A stretch of DNA of 64,000 nucleotides from Mycolicibacterium anyangense (GTDB lineage: Bacteria > Actinomycetota > Actinomycetes > Mycobacteriales > Mycobacteriaceae), in the NCBI RefSeq assembly GCF_010731855.1, contig NZ_AP022620.1, forward strand, positions 1,550,001-1,614,000, given 5' to 3'. This document shows positions 40,262 through 50,282 of the stretch, piece by piece. Each line of letters begins with the position of its first letter. Position 1 is the first letter of the stretch. A model generated the notes under the pieces. That model saw nothing but the letters and a program-made list of their open reading frames with translations, made no database searches and was not told where the DNA came from. The position numbers and the translations under genes are program-made.

Positions 40262-40746
40262 TAGCTTCCGGGACCGCCTTCGCCGTCGGCCGGCTTCGGC
40301 CCGGTCAGGAACACCAGGCGGAACTTGCCGATCTGGACCTCGTCACCGTTGGCCAGCGTGGCCGAGTCGACGGGTTCGCGGTTGACGTAGGTGCCGTTGA
40401 GGCTGCCCACATCGACGACCTGGAATTCGCTGCCGTCCAGCCGGAACTCGGCATGCCGGCGGCTGACGGTGACGTCGTCGAGGAAGATGTCGGAGTCAGG
40501 ATGGCGGCCCGCCGACGTGGTCGGCTGGTCGAGCAGGAACCGCGAGCCCGCGTTGGGCCCACGCTTGACAACCAACAGCGCCGAACCGACCGGGAGACCC
40601 TCGACCCCCGACACCGCGCTGTCGCTGCTTGCGCTCGCCGGGGCGTCCAACTCGTTGAGAAAGTCCGCGCGGAAGACGGATGTCGTCTCCACGGTGACTT
40701 CGTCAGACGTCTGGTCCACCCCAGAGTTCTGGTCCTTGTCCGTCAC
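40261..40746 (-). CDS. garA: FHA-domain signalling protein GarA
   Basis: A 161-residue protein. The N-terminal tail holds the ETTSVF motif, whose two Thr are the sites phosphorylated by PknG and PknB in M. tuberculosis. The FHA domain follows, with [18 protein letters not shown] and [12 protein letters not shown]. Unphosphorylated GarA inhibits alpha-ketoglutarate decarboxylase and NAD-glutamate dehydrogenase and activates glutamate synthase, so it balances TCA-cycle flux with nitrogen metabolism. The start is GTG at 40746. It lies 155 bases after gcvH on the same strand. Confidence 0.96.
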   Translation of the reverse strand: MTDKDQNSGVDQTSDEVTVETTSVFRADFLNELDAPASASSDSAVSGVEGLPVGSALLVVKRGPNAGSRFLLDQPTTSAGRHPDSDIFLDDVTVSRRHAEFRLDGSEFQVVDVGSLNGTYVNREPVDSATLANGDEVQIGKFRLVFLTGPKPADGEGGPGS

Positions 40747-40901
40747 CCGCTGCTCCTCACTGGCTGCCGTGGCGATTCCTGGCAGGGACCCCCACCAGGC
40801 GCCCGTCCGCCTTGATCATCACTAACGTCGACCGTACCGCGCGATGGTCGTCGGTGTGCCCACCACCGCCGGATCGGTGACTGACAGGCACTCCAACTAC
40901 A

Positions 40902-41297
40902 TCATTCCGTCACTGTGCCCCGATAGGCGTCCGCATCGAGCAACGCCGCCAACCCCTGCTCGAGGGTATCGCCGTCGACCTCGAGGTCCAACAGCCACCC
41001 CTGGCCATAGGGATCGGAGTTCACCAGCGCCGGGTTGGCATCCAGATCGCCGTTGACGGCAATTACTTTCGCGGTGACCGGCGCATAGAGGTCCGACACC
41101 GACTTGGTGGACTCCACCTCACCGAAGGACTCACCGGCGGTGACCTCGGAGCCGACCTCGGGCAACTGGACGAAGACCACGTCCCCGAGGGAGGACTGGG
41201 CGAAGTCGGTGATCCCGACCCGCACGGTGCCGTTGCCGGTGACCCGCACCCACTCGTGCTCGGCGGTGTAGCGCAGGTCGGCTGGGATTTCGCTCAC
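40902..41297 (-). CDS. gcvH: Glycine cleavage system H protein
   Basis: A 131-residue carrier. [16 protein letters not shown] holds the Lys (about residue 65) that receives lipoate, and the start has [11 protein letters not shown]. It shuttles the aminomethyl group from GcvP to the T-protein. The start is GTG at 41297 with AAGGAGC upstream, 19 bases after the DUF881 gene, so it appears to be the last gene of the secA2-pgsA2-DUF881 run. GcvT is not in this window. No glycine riboswitch lies in front of it. Confidence 0.95.
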   Translation of the reverse strand: MSEIPADLRYTAEHEWVRVTGNGTVRVGITDFAQSSLGDVVFVQLPEVGSEVTAGESFGEVESTKSVSDLYAPVTAKVIAVNGDLDANPALVNSDPYGQGWLLDLEVDGDTLEQGLAALLDADAYRGTVTE

Positions 41298-41316
41298 AGT
41301 GCTCCTTCAAGAACGC

Positions 41317-42057
41317 TCATTTGACGGGCTGAGCGTATTGGCGTGCTTTCGGTTGCCGCAAGGTGGTGATGTCCACACGATCGGTCTGAGACACCGTCAT
41401 GGTCCCGCCGACCCGTTCGACGCTGTCAACCGCTCCGCCGGGAATGTTCATCGCCGCCGCCAGGGTCGGTGGATCGCCAATGGCCAGAACAGAATACGGC
41501 GGGCTCAGGGTTTGGTTGTCGATCTGCAGGGCACCGGGGGCGCCGACCACCCAGGTGTCGACCCCGACCCGGACGGCCTGCTGGCCGGATCGGATCTCCA
41601 TGGCCTCCGCGCCCGCGGCGCGCAATTCGTTGATCACATCGAGCATGGTCTCCGGGGCCACGCCGGGTCCCGGGTCGGTGATGGTGATGCTCACCCCCGG
41701 ACCGGTGGCCGCCACCGTGCCGATCAGGATCGAGAGCGCGGCCAGCCTGGTCTGGGCGTTCTGGATGGCGGCCTGGTCGCTGTTACCGGCCGCCTGCATG
41801 GCCGCCAGGTTGCGCTGGAGTTCGGCCACCTCGGTGTTGAGCGCCGCCTCGCGTTGTTGCAGCGAGTCCAGCAGCACCAGCAGATCGGCGGGCCGCGCGG
41901 TCTCCAGCGCGTCCCCGGACTCGGTCTGGCGGACCTGGGTGACGATCGCGATACCGAGCACCAGGCACAGCAGCACCCCGAGCACCCCGAACACCAGCTG
42001 GGATCGGGTCCGCCGGGGTGGCGGGTCCGGCTCGGCGGGCTGCTCCCCCTCGGTCAT
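41317..42057 (-). CDS. DUF881 membrane protein (Rv1825-like)
   Basis: A 246-residue protein with a Pro/Arg-rich cytoplasmic start, one membrane helix (about residues 20-42), a coiled-coil stretch (LLDSLQQREAALNTEVAELQ) and a DUF881 domain with GPGVSITITDPGPGVAPE, ELRAAGAEAMEI and DNQTLSPPYSVLAIGD. DUF881 proteins are paired with small basic membrane proteins, as here, and the family is linked to division and cell envelope functions in Gram-positives. The ATG at 42057 lies one base after the Rv1824-like stop. Confidence 0.87.
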   Translation of the reverse strand: MTEGEQPAEPDPPPRRTRSQLVFGVLGVLLCLVLGIAIVTQVRQTESGDALETARPADLLVLLDSLQQREAALNTEVAELQRNLAAMQAAGNSDQAAIQNAQTRLAALSILIGTVAATGPGVSITITDPGPGVAPETMLDVINELRAAGAEAMEIRSGQQAVRVGVDTWVVGAPGALQIDNQTLSPPYSVLAIGDPPTLAAAMNIPGGAVDSVERVGGTMTVSQTDRVDITTLRQPKARQYAQPVK

Positions 42058-42058
42058 C

Positions 42059-42391
42059 TCAGGCCCCGAACAGTCTGCGGCGCAAGGCCGCGGCATTGCC
42101 GAAGATGCGGATGCCGAGCACGACGATGATCGCGGTGGACAGTTGGGTGCCGACGCCGAGCTGGTCGCCGACATAGACGATGAGCGCGGCGACCAGGACG
42201 TTGAACACGAAGGAGATCACGAACACCTTGGCGTCGAAGATCTTCTCCAGGTAGGCGCGCAGCCCGCCGAACACGGCGTCGAGCGCCGCGACGACCGCGA
42301 TCGGCAGGTACGGCTGGATCACCTCGGGGACGCTCGGGTGGAACACCAGGCCCAGCACGATGCCGACGACGAGTGCCGCGATTCCGATCAT
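42059..42391 (-). CDS. Small basic membrane protein (DUF1290/Sbp family, Rv1824-like)
   Basis: A 110-residue protein with three hydrophobic helices (about 1-18, 28-45 and 55-75), a VPEVIQPYLPIAVVAALDAVFGG core and a positively charged C-terminus (ALRRRLFGA). It matches the Sbp family found just beside DUF881 genes and, in Firmicutes, near ftsZ/division genes. It sits between the two DUF881 genes. The start is ATG at 42391, 9 bases after the stop of the other DUF881 gene. Confidence 0.88.
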   Translation of the reverse strand: MIGIAALVVGIVLGLVFHPSVPEVIQPYLPIAVVAALDAVFGGLRAYLEKIFDAKVFVISFVFNVLVAALIVYVGDQLGVGTQLSTAIIVVLGIRIFGNAAALRRRLFGA

Positions 42392-42400
42392 GTTCTCTTC

Positions 42401-43315
42401 CTAGGGCCCGATCTGCTTGGCAAATTTAGTCTCTCGGACCGGACCGGCGGGCAGCGACAGGCCGTCGCCGTTGCTGACCTGCACGCCGACGCCGTAGGAC
42501 GCCTCCAGCAGCCGCATCCGCTGCAGGCCGGCGCTGCGTTCGAAGGTCTCCCGCATGGTGTTGGGTGGGCCGACCGCCAGGATCGTGTACGGGCTGGCGA
42601 TCGGGTGATTGTCCACCAGGATCGCGCCGCCGGCCTGGCGGATCGTGACGTTCGGCCCGATCCGCACCCCGCCGACCGAAATCGCCTCTGCCCCACTGGC
42701 CCAGAGCGAATTGACGACCAATTGCAGATCCCGGTCGAGGATGACCTGGCGACTGCCGGGGACCCGCTGTTTGGACACGTCGGTCAGGTCGCGTCCGACA
42801 TTCGGATCGGTCACCGTGATGTCCAGGCCGGGCCCGATCACCGCGGTGGTTCCCGCGGACAGGCTGAGCTGATCGAGCCGGGTCAACAGATCCCGACCGG
42901 TGACGTCCTCGCGCAATTCGCGCCGCTGGATGTCGTCGGCCTGGGCGGCAAGCGCGTCGCGGCGCTGCGCGAGCCGGTCGGTGTTGACCTCGGCAGTGCG
43001 CGCGCTCGCGGCCAGCACCTGCTGGGCCACGCTGACGCCCGGGGCGGTCGATCGGGCCTGGGCCACCGCGGCGGCGAACACCGCGGCGATCAGCAGCGCG
43101 GCCAGCGCCTGCCACAGCCGGTCGGTTCCCGGGGCGCGAGTGTGGCCGGCTTCGCGGCGGGCCGCCGCGGCGGCGTAGCCGGGGTCGAGATGTTCGGTGA
43201 GCAGTGAGCGCAGCAGTGACGGCAGCGGGATGCGGGCCGCGTGGTCGATCTCGCCGGGCGGCCGCCCGGCCTGCGGGTCGTAGCCGCCGAGCGCGGGGTC
43301 AGCCGGTGCGGGCAT
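42401..43315 (-). CDS. DUF881 membrane protein (Rv1823-like)
   Basis: A 304-residue protein with a longer, Pro/Arg-rich cytoplasmic start than its partner, one transmembrane helix (about residues 68-90), a coiled coil, and a DUF881 domain ([27 protein letters not shown]). The two DUF881 proteins could form a heteromer. The ATG at 43315 overlaps the pgsA2 end by 17 bases. It precedes the small basic protein gene on the same strand. Confidence 0.87.
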   Translation of the reverse strand: MPAPADPALGGYDPQAGRPPGEIDHAARIPLPSLLRSLLTEHLDPGYAAAAARREAGHTRAPGTDRLWQALAALLIAAVFAAAVAQARSTAPGVSVAQQVLAASARTAEVNTDRLAQRRDALAAQADDIQRRELREDVTGRDLLTRLDQLSLSAGTTAVIGPGLDITVTDPNVGRDLTDVSKQRVPGSRQVILDRDLQLVVNSLWASGAEAISVGGVRIGPNVTIRQAGGAILVDNHPIASPYTILAVGPPNTMRETFERSAGLQRMRLLEASYGVGVQVSNGDGLSLPAGPVRETKFAKQIGP

Positions 43316-43907
43316 CGCGGGTGGTGTCGACTCGTGGCAGCGTGCGGACAACCAGGCGAACCTGCAGCAGGTAGAGCACCGCCGACCACAGGTACATCCC
43401 CAGACCCCAGAGGACAAAACCCCACCCGCAGGCTCCGATGACCCGGCTCCACGTGGCGTCCCACTGGCCCAGTAGCACCAGCGGGAAGCCGGACATCAGC
43501 GCGAAGGTGGCGGCCTTTCCGATATAGGTCACCGGCAAGGCGGCCAGCCCGCGACGGCGGACCACCGGCAACGTCGCCGCCAGTATGGCGTCACGCCCGA
43601 TCAGGGTGCCGACCACCCACCACGGCACCACACCGGACAGGCCCAGCCCCAGCGGCACGGCGACCATGTAGATGCGGTCCACCAGAGGGTCCAGCAGCGC
43701 ACCGAGCCGGGACGACTGGTTGTCCACCAGGCGGGCGATCTTGCCGTCCGCCCAGTCGGAGAATCCGCTGAACATCAGGATCGCCACCGCCCACCCGTAG
43801 GCGTGGGTGACCAGCATCAGATACAGGAACACCGGCACCAGCAGCAGCCGGATCACCGACAACACGTTCGGGATCGTCAGCACCCGATCGTCGCCGCGGT
43901 TCGTCAT
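43299..43907 (-). CDS. pgsA2: CDP-alcohol phosphatidyltransferase PgsA2-type
   Basis: A 202-residue membrane enzyme. The CDP-alcohol motif is [20 protein letters not shown] followed by LLDPLVDR (DGxxAR-x8-G-x3-D-x3-D), with Asp residues that bind Mg2+. Several hydrophobic helices follow. It transfers a phosphatidyl group from CDP-diacylglycerol to an alcohol; the alcohol is unclear from sequence, with phosphatidylglycerophosphate or cardiolipin synthesis possible. It lies 15 bases after secA2 on the same strand, as Rv1822 after Rv1821. Confidence 0.9.
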   Translation of the reverse strand: MTNRGDDRVLTIPNVLSVIRLLLVPVFLYLMLVTHAYGWAVAILMFSGFSDWADGKIARLVDNQSSRLGALLDPLVDRIYMVAVPLGLGLSGVVPWWVVGTLIGRDAILAATLPVVRRRGLAALPVTYIGKAATFALMSGFPLVLLGQWDATWSRVIGACGWGFVLWGLGMYLWSAVLYLLQVRLVVRTLPRVDTTRDARTG

Positions 43908-43922
43908 GGGACGAACCTATCG

Positions 43923-46256
43923 CTAGCGGAACACCCCTGGCAGGCTCAGCGCCGACAGAGTGTCGTCGTTGAGCGGGTTGTCGTGCACCATGTACGTCCA
44001 CGTCGAGGTCGGCCGCGCCAGCTTGGACAGATCCAGGCCCTGTTCCTCCTCGAGGACGTTGGCCGTCTCGAAGGTCTGCTGGGCGGCTTCGATCGCATCG
44101 GCGGCCAGGTGGCCGAAGGCGTCGACGGCCATCCGGTGGAACTCGTCGAGCGGGTTCTGCCTGCCAAGTGCGCGCAGGTGGATGCTCTCGCGGATGTCGG
44201 ACAGGTAGGCCAGGTGATCAGCCCAGCCACGGTCGAGGTGGTACAGCATGATGTCGCGGCAGATCTTTTCGAGCCGATCCTCGGAGACCTTCTCCGACAG
44301 CGCCTCGTAGCGGTCCGGGGACAGCTCGGCGAGTTCCTCGCGGGCGGCAGCCGTGCTCAGCAGGGTGTTGCGCCGTTCGACGATGATGGCGCGCTGCTGG
44401 GCGATCAGCTGGTTGTAGCGCCAGGTGTTGGCGTGCACGTCGAGCAGCCGGCCCTCCGCGACGCGCTGGGCGTGGTCGAGCAGCGAAGCGGCCTTCGGGC
44501 TGGTGATGCGGCCGGTGTCGTCGGTGTCCAGCGGCAGCTTCCCGCGCTCGATGTGGGAGGTGACGACGTCGTCCTCCCAGCTGGCGAAGAATGCGGTCGA
44601 ACCCGGGTCACCCTGACGGCCAGCGCGCCCGCGCAGCTGGTTGTCCAGCCGCTCGGTGTTGTGCCTGCCGGTGCCGATGACGTGCAGGCCACCGAGTTCG
44701 GCCACTTTCTCGTGATCGGCCTCGTCGGAGCCGCCGAGCCGGATGTCGGTACCGCGGCCGGCCATCTGGGTGGATACCGTCACCGCGCCGAGCTTGCCGG
44801 CCTCGGCGATGACGGCCGCCTCCTCCTCGTCGTTCTTGGCGTTGAGCACCACCGCCGGGACGCCGCGGCGCACCAGCCGTTCGTAGAGCTCCTCGGATTC
44901 GGCGACGTCGTGGGTGCCGACCAGGATCGGCTGACCGCTGGCGTGCACCTCGATGATGTGCTCGATGATCGCCTCGGTCTTGGCCGCCGCGGTGATGTAC
45001 ACCCGGTCGGGCTGGTCCTCCCGGATGTTGGGGGTGTTCGGTGGGATCGGTGACACGCCGAGCTTGTAGAACTGGCGCAGCTGTTCACCGGCGGCCAGCG
45101 CGGTGCCCGTCATGCCGCAGACCGTGGGATACCGGTTGATCAACGCCTGCACGGTGATCGTGTCGAGGACCTCGCCGGTCTCGGTGGTCTCGATGCCCTC
45201 TTTGGCCTCGACCGCGGCCTGCAGGCCGTCCGGCCAGCGCTGCAGCTGGGCGATCCGGCCACGGGAGGAGTTGATCAGCTGCACTGCGCCGTTGCGCACG
45301 ATGTAGTGGACGTCGCGCTGCAGCAGGACGTGCGCATGCAGGGCCACGTTGACCTCGGTCAGGGTGCTGCCGACATGTTCCTCGGAGTACAGGTCGATGC
45401 CACCGAGTGACTTTTCCAGCTTCTGGGCGCCCGACTCGGTGAGGTGCACGTTGCGGCTGTCCTCGTCGGTGTCGTAATCCTGGCCGGCCACCAGCTCGCC
45501 GACGAGTCGGACGATCTCCAGCTTCGGGGTCTCACGGTGGGTGGTGCCGGCCAGCACCAGCGGCACCAGGGCCTCGTCGACCAGCACCGAGTCGGCTTCG
45601 TCGATCAGGGCGACGTCGGGGTTCGGCGACACCAGGTCCGCCTCGTCGGTCACCAGCTGGTCGCGCAGCACGTCGAAACCGATCTCGTTGACCGAGGCGT
45701 AGGTGACGTCGCACTGGTAGGCGGCGCGGCGCTCCTCGGCGGTGGAGTCCTCGGTGATCCACCCGACGGTCAGGCCCATCGCCTCGATCAGCGGGCCCAT
45801 CCATTCGGCGTCGCGGCGAGCGAGGTAGTCGTTGATGGTGACGACGTGGACGTGCCGGCCGGCCAGGGCGTAGCCGGCCGCGGCGATCGCGCCCGAGAGT
45901 GTCTTGCCCTCACCGGTCGCCATCTCGACGACATCGCCGGCCATCATCCGCAGCGCGCCGAGCAGCTGGACGTCGAACGGACGCAGTCCGGTGGTCCGCT
46001 CCGCGGCCGCTCTGGCGATGGCCAGGAACTGCGGGATATCGGCCGAGCCTGCGAGCTCGTCGAGCTCGAGCAGTTCGGCGGCCTTCTTCAGCTGGTCGTC
46101 GTCGAGCCCCTTGGCCTTCTCGTCGAACTCTGCCGAGGCGTCGACCTCGGCCATCGATTCGGCTTTGGTCTTCTCCGTCGTCGCCCCGAGCATGCGCCAG
46201 AACCCGCGGGTGAGGCGGCCCGGCCCGGCCGTGGTGGTCTTGCTTTTCTTCGCCAC
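43923..46256 (-). CDS. secA2: Accessory preprotein translocase ATPase SecA2
   Basis: A 777-residue DEAD-motor ATPase, shorter than housekeeping SecA1 because the SecA2 form lacks much of the C-terminal end and the zinc-binding tail. It shows MATGEGKTL (Walker A), [13 protein letters not shown] (DEAD), GMTGTA and [25 protein letters not shown]. It drives export of a subset of proteins, including several without a classic signal, in M. tuberculosis. The start is GTG at 46256. It is divergent from the BacA-like ABC transporter genes, with a 133-base gap. Confidence 0.95.
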   Translation of the reverse strand: MAKKSKTTTAGPGRLTRGFWRMLGATTEKTKAESMAEVDASAEFDEKAKGLDDDQLKKAAELLELDELAGSADIPQFLAIARAAAERTTGLRPFDVQLLGALRMMAGDVVEMATGEGKTLSGAIAAAGYALAGRHVHVVTINDYLARRDAEWMGPLIEAMGLTVGWITEDSTAEERRAAYQCDVTYASVNEIGFDVLRDQLVTDEADLVSPNPDVALIDEADSVLVDEALVPLVLAGTTHRETPKLEIVRLVGELVAGQDYDTDEDSRNVHLTESGAQKLEKSLGGIDLYSEEHVGSTLTEVNVALHAHVLLQRDVHYIVRNGAVQLINSSRGRIAQLQRWPDGLQAAVEAKEGIETTETGEVLDTITVQALINRYPTVCGMTGTALAAGEQLRQFYKLGVSPIPPNTPNIREDQPDRVYITAAAKTEAIIEHIIEVHASGQPILVGTHDVAESEELYERLVRRGVPAVVLNAKNDEEEAAVIAEAGKLGAVTVSTQMAGRGTDIRLGGSDEADHEKVAELGGLHVIGTGRHNTERLDNQLRGRAGRQGDPGSTAFFASWEDDVVTSHIERGKLPLDTDDTGRITSPKAASLLDHAQRVAEGRLLDVHANTWRYNQLIAQQRAIIVERRNTLLSTAAAREELAELSPDRYEALSEKVSEDRLEKICRDIMLYHLDRGWADHLAYLSDIRESIHLRALGRQNPLDEFHRMAVDAFGHLAADAIEAAQQTFETANVLEEEQGLDLSKLARPTSTWTYMVHDNPLNDDTLSALSLPGVFR

Positions 46257-46389
46257 GCGTCAACGGTACCGGCGGCACCGACGGCTGCTGCGTCAGCTGG
46301 CCGGGATCGCCCGGAATTTCTCGGTGCGTGAGCGCGCAAGGAGGCCGGTCACGGTAGGTTCGCCGCAGAACGAAGTGGGGTGAGGGCAA

Positions 46390-48318
46390 GTGGACACGTC
46401 GACGTTCCGGCCCTCGTTGGACTGGGGCAGCGAGTTCTACCAGTCGATGTGGTGGCTGCTCAAGGTCTTCGTCATCACCGCGCCGTGCGTGCTCGTGGTG
46501 TTGGTGGCGCTGCGCCGGGGCACCGAATGGGGGCGGCAGTACTGGCGGATCAGCGGTGCGTATTTCACCGGACGGCACAGTGTGCTCACGTGGACGCTGC
46601 TGGCCCTGATGTTGCTGTCGACGATCGTCTCGGTGCGGATCAACCTGCTGTTGAGTTATCAGGTCAACGATCTGTTCAACGCCTTGCAGGTTGCCTTCTC
46701 CAACCCCGGCAACGACTCCGGAGCACACGGGTTCTGGATGACGATGGTGATCTTCGCCGTGCTGGCAGCCCTGCATGTCGCACGCTACCTCGCCGACTTG
46801 TACCTGACCCAGCGGTTCATCATGCGATGGCGAATATGGTTGAGCCACAGAGTGATCGACGACTGGCTGGGCGACGGGGCATACATCCGGAGCCAGTTTT
46901 CCCGCGAGCCGGCCGATAGCCCGGATCAGCGGATCCAACAGGACGTCGACATCTTCACCACCGGAGTCGGCAGCCAGACCAACGTCCCGGCCTACGGATC
47001 GGGCCAAACCCTGCTCTTCGGCGCGGTCTGGTCGGCGCTCACGGTGTTCTCGTTCGGGACCATCCTCTGGCAGCTCTCTGGGCCGTTACATCTGTGGAAC
47101 GTCACGATTCCGCGCGCGCTGTTCTGGATCGTGCTGATCTACGTGCTGCTGGGGAGCGTCGTCGCCTTCGCCATCGGCAGGCCGATGATCCGGCTCAGCT
47201 ATCTCAATGAGCTGCGCAATGCCGCGTTCCGCTACGCGCTGGTGCGGCTGCGCGATGCCAGCATGGCCATCGGAATGTACGAGGGCGAAGATGTCGAACG
47301 CACAGCGCTGCATCGCCGGCTGCAATCGGCCATGGACAACTATCGGCGCTGGGTGAACAAGATGGTCGTGCTCACTGGGTGGAACCTGTCGATGAGTCAA
47401 GCGATCAACCCGCTTCCCTTCATCGTTCAGGCACAGCGGTTGTTCGCCAGGGAGATCACGTTCGGCGGCGTGATGCAGTCGGCCACGGCCTTTCACATGA
47501 TTCACGACTCACTGTCGTTTTTCCGCAACGCCTATGACGCGTTCGCGAGCTTCCGGGGCGCCACGATCAGGCTCAACGGGTTGATCGACGCCAACGCGCG
47601 CGCCCGCGCACTGGCACCCGCGCCGATCGCCGAATCCTTCGACGGCTCGGTGACCCTCGAGAAACTCGAGGTGCGGACCCCCGGTGGCCGACCACTCGTT
47701 GCCGACCTGAATGTTCGCCTTGCACCGGGTGATTCACTGCTGATTTCCGGCGACTCGGGCATCGGCAAGACGGTGTTGATGCAGAGCATCGCCGGATTGT
47801 GGCCGTTTCACTCGGGCTCGGTGGCACTGCCGGGCGGACGGCACGCGGCCATGTTCGTCCCCCAACTCCCCTACCTGCCGCTGGGAACCCTGCGCGCCGT
47901 GGTGAGCTACCCGCGCCCGGAAGGCTCGGCTAGCGACCGGCAGATTCAGCAGGCACTGGCCAAGGTGGCGCTGTCACAGCTGATCCTGCATGTCGGAGAG
48001 GACCGGGACTGGGCCAAGACACTGTCGGTGGGCGAGCAACAGCGGTTGACGTTCGCGCGCATTCTGCTGGCCCGGCCCAAAGCTGTGTTCCTGGATGAAT
48101 CGACATCGGCGATGGACGAGGGCCTCGAGCTGATGCTCTATCAACTGCTGCGCACTGAGCTCCCGGACGTGATCATGGTCAGCGTCAGTCATCGGGCCAC
48201 CGTCGAACCATTCCACGCCCGGCGCCTGCGGCTGCTTGGCGACGGACGCTGGCGAATCGAACCGCTGACATCGGCGATAGTGAGCCCCGACATAGCGCCT
48301 CCAACGGTCTGTTCTTAA
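46390..48318 (+). CDS. BacA/SbmA-type ABC transporter, copy 1
   Basis: A 642-residue fused permease-ATPase. The first about 330 residues carry six membrane helices of the BacA/SbmA type; [22 protein letters not shown] and [14 protein letters not shown] equivalents mark the family. The ATPase domain has Walker A GDSGIGKT (454-461), signature LSVGEQQRL and Walker [13 protein letters not shown]. tuberculosis has one such protein (Rv1819c/BacA), which imports vitamin B12 and bleomycin-like compounds. This copy has the most divergent ATPase of the three. The start is GTG at 46390; the gap to copy 2 is 22 bases. Confidence 0.9.
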   Translation: MDTSTFRPSLDWGSEFYQSMWWLLKVFVITAPCVLVVLVALRRGTEWGRQYWRISGAYFTGRHSVLTWTLLALMLLSTIVSVRINLLLSYQVNDLFNALQVAFSNPGNDSGAHGFWMTMVIFAVLAALHVARYLADLYLTQRFIMRWRIWLSHRVIDDWLGDGAYIRSQFSREPADSPDQRIQQDVDIFTTGVGSQTNVPAYGSGQTLLFGAVWSALTVFSFGTILWQLSGPLHLWNVTIPRALFWIVLIYVLLGSVVAFAIGRPMIRLSYLNELRNAAFRYALVRLRDASMAIGMYEGEDVERTALHRRLQSAMDNYRRWVNKMVVLTGWNLSMSQAINPLPFIVQAQRLFAREITFGGVMQSATAFHMIHDSLSFFRNAYDAFASFRGATIRLNGLIDANARARALAPAPIAESFDGSVTLEKLEVRTPGGRPLVADLNVRLAPGDSLLISGDSGIGKTVLMQSIAGLWPFHSGSVALPGGRHAAMFVPQLPYLPLGTLRAVVSYPRPEGSASDRQIQQALAKVALSQLILHVGEDRDWAKTLSVGEQQRLTFARILLARPKAVFLDESTSAMDEGLELMLYQLLRTELPDVIMVSVSHRATVEPFHARRLRLLGDGRWRIEPLTSAIVSPDIAPPTVCS

Positions 48319-48340
48319 CCAGTCGCGGTACCTTGCCCGG

Positions 48341-50257
48341 ATGGAGATGTACACCCCATCCATGGACTGGGGCCACGAACTCGTGCCCTCGCTGCTGTGG
48401 ATCCTCAGAACGTGGGCGATCAGCGCGGCCGTCAGCATGGTGATCCTTGTGCTGCTGGCCCGCTACACCGTGTGGGGTCGGCAGTACTGGCGGATCACCG
48501 GTGACTACTTCAAGGGCCGACAGAGCGCCACGGTGTGGGCGTGGGTTGCAGTGCTGCTGCTGTCCGTGGTGATCTCCGTCCGGATCGACGTGCTGCTCAG
48601 TTACTTCAGCAACGACTTGTATTCGTCAGCGCAGACCGCAGTCCAGGGCTTCACGGCAAACGACACTGCCGTACATGACTCCGGGAAACGAGGCTTCTGG
48701 GCGGCAATGCTCCATTTCGCGATCCTCGCTGCGATCTACATCAGCCTGGCAATGCTCGACATCTATCTGACCCAACGGTTCATCATCCGTTGGCGGACGT
48801 GGTTGACCGATCGGCTCACCTGCGACTGGCTCGATGACCATGCCTACTACCGCACCCGGTTCACCGAATCCGACGTCGACAATCCCGACCAGCGCATCCA
48901 GCAGGACATCGACGTCTTCACCGCGGGGGTGGGCGCTTCTCCCAACAGCCCGATGGTCGGGACGTCGAGCATGCTGGTTTTCGGGGCGATCAACTCAGTG
49001 ATCACCGTGTTTTCGTTCACCGTGATCCTCTGGCATCTGTCCGGCCCCCTGACCTTGTTCGGCGTCACGCTGGGACATGCGCTGTTCTGGATCGTCCTCG
49101 TCTACGTGGTGTTCGCTACCGTCATCGCCTTCTGGATCGGCCATCCGCTGATTCGGCTCAGCTTCCGCAACGAACTCACCAACGCGGTGTTCCGCTACGC
49201 CCTGGTGCGGCTTCGTGACGCCGCCGAGGCCGTCGGCTTCTACCGCGGTGAGGACGCCGAGCGTGGTTTGCTGCGGCGCAAGTTCGCCGGGATCATCGCC
49301 AACTACAAGCGCTACGTGAACCGCACCATCGCGCTGACCGGGTGGAACCTGTCGATGAGCCAGATTCTCGTGCCGCTACCGTGGGTCGTCCAGGCGCCGC
49401 GGCTGTTCGCCGGCCAGATCAAGATGGGCGACATATCCCAGTCCGCCAGCGCGTTCAGTTCGATCTCCAACGGCCTGTCGTTCTTCCGCAACGCCTACGC
49501 CTCGTTCGCCTCCTACCGTGCCGCGATCATCCGTCTGCACGGACTGGTGGAGACCAACTCGGTGGCCCGCGAGCTGCCCAAGCTGACCACGGTGGCCAGC
49601 CACGACGGTTCGGTGGAACTGCAGCGCGTCGAAGTCCGCACACCGACTGGTGCCCAGCTCGTCGACCCGATCGACCTGCGGCTGGAGCCCGGTGAGACGC
49701 TGGTGATCACCGGCAAGTCCGGCGCCGGCAAGACCACCCTGCTGCGCAGTCTGGCTCAGATGTGGCCCTACACCTCGGGCACGTTGTGCCGGCCCGTCGA
49801 TGATCACGGAACGATGTTCCTGTCCCAGATGCCCTATGTCCCACTGGGCGATCTGCGCACCGTGGTGTCGTATCCGGCCAACTCGGGCGAGATCACCGAC
49901 GAGGAGCTGCAACGGGCTCTGACCCAGGTGGCCTTGTCGCATTTGACGATTCGGCTCAACGAGGTCGAGGACTGGGCCAAGGTGCTCTCGCCAGGCGAGC
50001 AGCAGCGCATCGCCTTCGCCCGGGTTCTGCTGACGTGTCCCAAGGCGGTGTTCCTCGACGAGGCCACCTCGGCGCTCGACGAGGGTCTGGAGTACGCGCT
50101 CTACGACCTGATCCGCACCGAGCTGCCGAATACCATCCTGGTCAGCGTCAGCCATCGCAGCACCGTCGAGCAGCATCACGAGAAGCACCTGGAGCTGTTG
50201 GGCGACGGCCAGTGGCGGCTGGGCCGGATCGAGGGTAACGAACCGGCTCCGGTCTGA
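48341..50257 (+). CDS. BacA/SbmA-type ABC transporter, copy 2
   Basis: A 638-residue protein close to Rv1819c along its whole length: [36 protein letters not shown], Walker A GKSGAGKT (458-465), signature [13 protein letters not shown] and Walker [13 protein letters not shown]. All catalytic motifs are intact. It should be the working copy of the family for hydrophilic substrates such as cobalamin or antimicrobial peptides; that is family knowledge. ATG at 48341. It lies 22 bases after copy 1 and 25 bases before copy 3, so the three form an operon. Confidence 0.92.
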   Translation: MEMYTPSMDWGHELVPSLLWILRTWAISAAVSMVILVLLARYTVWGRQYWRITGDYFKGRQSATVWAWVAVLLLSVVISVRIDVLLSYFSNDLYSSAQTAVQGFTANDTAVHDSGKRGFWAAMLHFAILAAIYISLAMLDIYLTQRFIIRWRTWLTDRLTCDWLDDHAYYRTRFTESDVDNPDQRIQQDIDVFTAGVGASPNSPMVGTSSMLVFGAINSVITVFSFTVILWHLSGPLTLFGVTLGHALFWIVLVYVVFATVIAFWIGHPLIRLSFRNELTNAVFRYALVRLRDAAEAVGFYRGEDAERGLLRRKFAGIIANYKRYVNRTIALTGWNLSMSQILVPLPWVVQAPRLFAGQIKMGDISQSASAFSSISNGLSFFRNAYASFASYRAAIIRLHGLVETNSVARELPKLTTVASHDGSVELQRVEVRTPTGAQLVDPIDLRLEPGETLVITGKSGAGKTTLLRSLAQMWPYTSGTLCRPVDDHGTMFLSQMPYVPLGDLRTVVSYPANSGEITDEELQRALTQVALSHLTIRLNEVEDWAKVLSPGEQQRIAFARVLLTCPKAVFLDEATSALDEGLEYALYDLIRTELPNTILVSVSHRSTVEQHHEKHLELLGDGQWRLGRIEGNEPAPV

Positions 50258-50282
50258 GCAGACTCGCCGAGGAGTCGCCCCC

